A DNA stretch of 64,000 bases from Brevibacillus laterosporus DSM 25 (GTDB lineage: Bacteria; Bacillota; Bacilli; Brevibacillales; Brevibacillaceae), in the NCBI RefSeq assembly GCF_002706795.1, contig NZ_CP017705.1, positions 1,212,501 to 1,276,500 on the forward strand. Direction: 5' to 3'. The position numbers and the translations under genes were made by a program. Below the pieces are notes generated by a model, which was not told the DNA's origin, made no database searches, and worked only from the letters and a program-made list of their open reading frames with translations. Positions 63,355 through 64,000 of this stretch are shown piece after piece; the first letter of the stretch is position 1, and each line of letters starts with the position of its first letter.

Positions 63355-63828
63355 TTACGCAATCCGAACGATTTTTTGAAGATCAGTTGTATGTAAGAAC
63401 GGGATGTCTACGTGGCTAGTCGCTGTTTCATAACCAATATCACAGACTAAGACATCTACCTCTTCACAGAAAGGCAAGGTACAGCTTCCTTCGTTTAATT
63501 CACACAGACGTTTTAAATGTTTAAGTCGTTCGCCCACTTTTTGTTCGCGCATATGTTGATTTACTAACTCACAAACATTGACATGACGGGCATCTATCAC
63601 CATGCTGATATCCTGAATATGAACGATTAGACGTTTTCCCTCTTCTGTAACAAATCCCAACGAACAGAACTGAGAGTCAGACATTTCTAGACGAGTAATC
63701 ACCGCATTTTTATACTCTTCTCCAGAGCGAAGCTTGATGGTATCAGCTTCTACTGCGCCACCTATTTTACGCTCGTTGGATACAACCGTATACATATCGG
63801 TATAACCGTTAATCTGGTATCTCGTCAT
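63355..63828 (-). CDS. uncharacterised six-cysteine protein beside the encapsulin operon
   Basis: 157 residues, soluble, no signal peptide. Starts MTRYQINGYTDMYTVVSNER. Residues ~25-80 are beta-rich (IKLRSGEEYKNAVITRLEMS; FVTEEGKRLIVHIQDISMVI), followed by a helical and cysteine-rich part with C86, C109, C116, C121 and C129 (RLCELNEGSCTLPFCEEVDV) plus C55. The spacing could hold a metal or Fe-S centre. I recognise no family. It converges on the encapsulin operon and has two Fur-box-like sites before it, so it probably belongs to the same iron response. GGAG lies 10 bases before the ATG. Confidence 0.8.
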   Translation of the reverse strand: MTRYQINGYTDMYTVVSNERKIGGAVEADTIKLRSGEEYKNAVITRLEMSDSQFCSLGFVTEEGKRLIVHIQDISMVIDARHVNVCELVNQHMREQKVGERLKHLKRLCELNEGSCTLPFCEEVDVLVCDIGYETATSHVDIPFLHTTDLQKIVRIA

Positions 63829-63864
63829 CGAAAATTCACTCCTATTCTTATCTTATCTGCTAAT

Positions 63865-63914
63865 GAGACTCATTATCAACTTTATTTGTATCGTATAATG
63901 AAAATCATTATTAG
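63865..63914. promoter_or_regulatory. two Fur-box-like sites upstream of the six-cysteine gene
   Basis: TGAGACTCATTATCA (63865-63879) and TGAAAATCATTATTA (63900-63914) each differ from the 7-1-7 Fur consensus at two positions. They lie 37 and 72 bases before the start at 63828, where they would overlap a promoter. Confidence 0.72.
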
Positions 63915-64000
63915 TCAATATTGAGATTGTAATTAACGTTTTTATCTACTTACAATGCAGTTTCTCCCCAATACATCAGGTTTAATCTGTAAAAATACTC

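Overview
The window reads as chromosome of a low-GC, endospore-forming Gram-positive bacterium. Spore genes (ytrH, ytrI, spo0M), the master regulators codY and ccpA, the acuABC set, a CcpA/AroA/YtxJ neighbourhood arranged much as in Bacillus subtilis, an SLH-anchored surface protein and a collagen-like spore-surface locus together point to the Paenibacillaceae. Brevibacillus (B. laterosporus-like) is my best guess; this is inference from gene content, not a search. Almost all of the window is ordinary coding DNA with clear ribosome binding sites and intrinsic terminators. I found no tRNA, rRNA, CRISPR array or intact transposase.

Layout. 1-5.5 kb: thiI (cut by the left edge) with its cysteine desulfurase, a 46-residue protein with a cre-like site at its promoter, dapF, a DUF84 NTPase, a two-helix membrane protein and a HAD nucleotidase. 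5.6-9.0 kb: an accessory spore-surface island with three DUF4183 proteins (one fused to a long Gly-X-Thr collagen tract) and a frameshifted phage-type gene, bounded on both sides by a similar terminator hairpin. 9.1-20.3 kb: DUF1540, SDR, two MFS exporters, codY, a YitT-type protein, spo0M, ytrI-ytrH, several tiny proteins, an M42 aminopeptidase and an HI0933-type flavoprotein. 20.7-28.7 kb: a TetR / TPM-coiled-coil / small membrane protein operon, a decayed VTT-family gene, and an operon of histidine phosphatase, a frameshifted GAF-GGDEF gene and an MBL hydrolase. 29-38.4 kb: SLH protein, rpsD, a class A PBP with two FN3 domains, acuABC. 38.5-50.5 kb: CatE-like dioxygenase, glutaredoxin, mtnN, ccpA, aroA(G), an FtsA-like ATPase, an ECF sigma/anti-sigma cassette framed by inverted terminator hairpins, ytxJ/brxC, zinc-ribbon proteins, an M29 aminopeptidase and a PadR regulator. 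51.8-60.5 kb: one long minus-strand cluster of an Lrp regulator, a five-gene peptide ABC importer, two short ChrA proteins and a gamma-glutamyltransferase without signal peptide. 60.8-63.9 kb: an encapsulin iron-storage locus.

Most interesting system. The right end encodes an IMEF-type ferritin-like cargo (His-rich linker, C-terminal targeting peptide) and a family 1 encapsulin shell. Two Fur-box-like sites lie in the shared intergenic region with a divergent DUF2325 gene, and two more lie before an uncharacterised six-cysteine protein (63355-63828). I read this as one iron-responsive nanocompartment regulon containing at least one undescribed partner. Second in interest is the Lrp/peptide importer/ChrA pair/cytoplasmic GGT cluster, which suggests uptake and internal cleavage of gamma-glutamyl peptides. 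Third is the repeated pattern of terminator hairpins bracketing a cassette, seen at 5.6-9.0 kb and at 45.5-47.3 kb, each with a related ~90-bp element beside the left hairpin.
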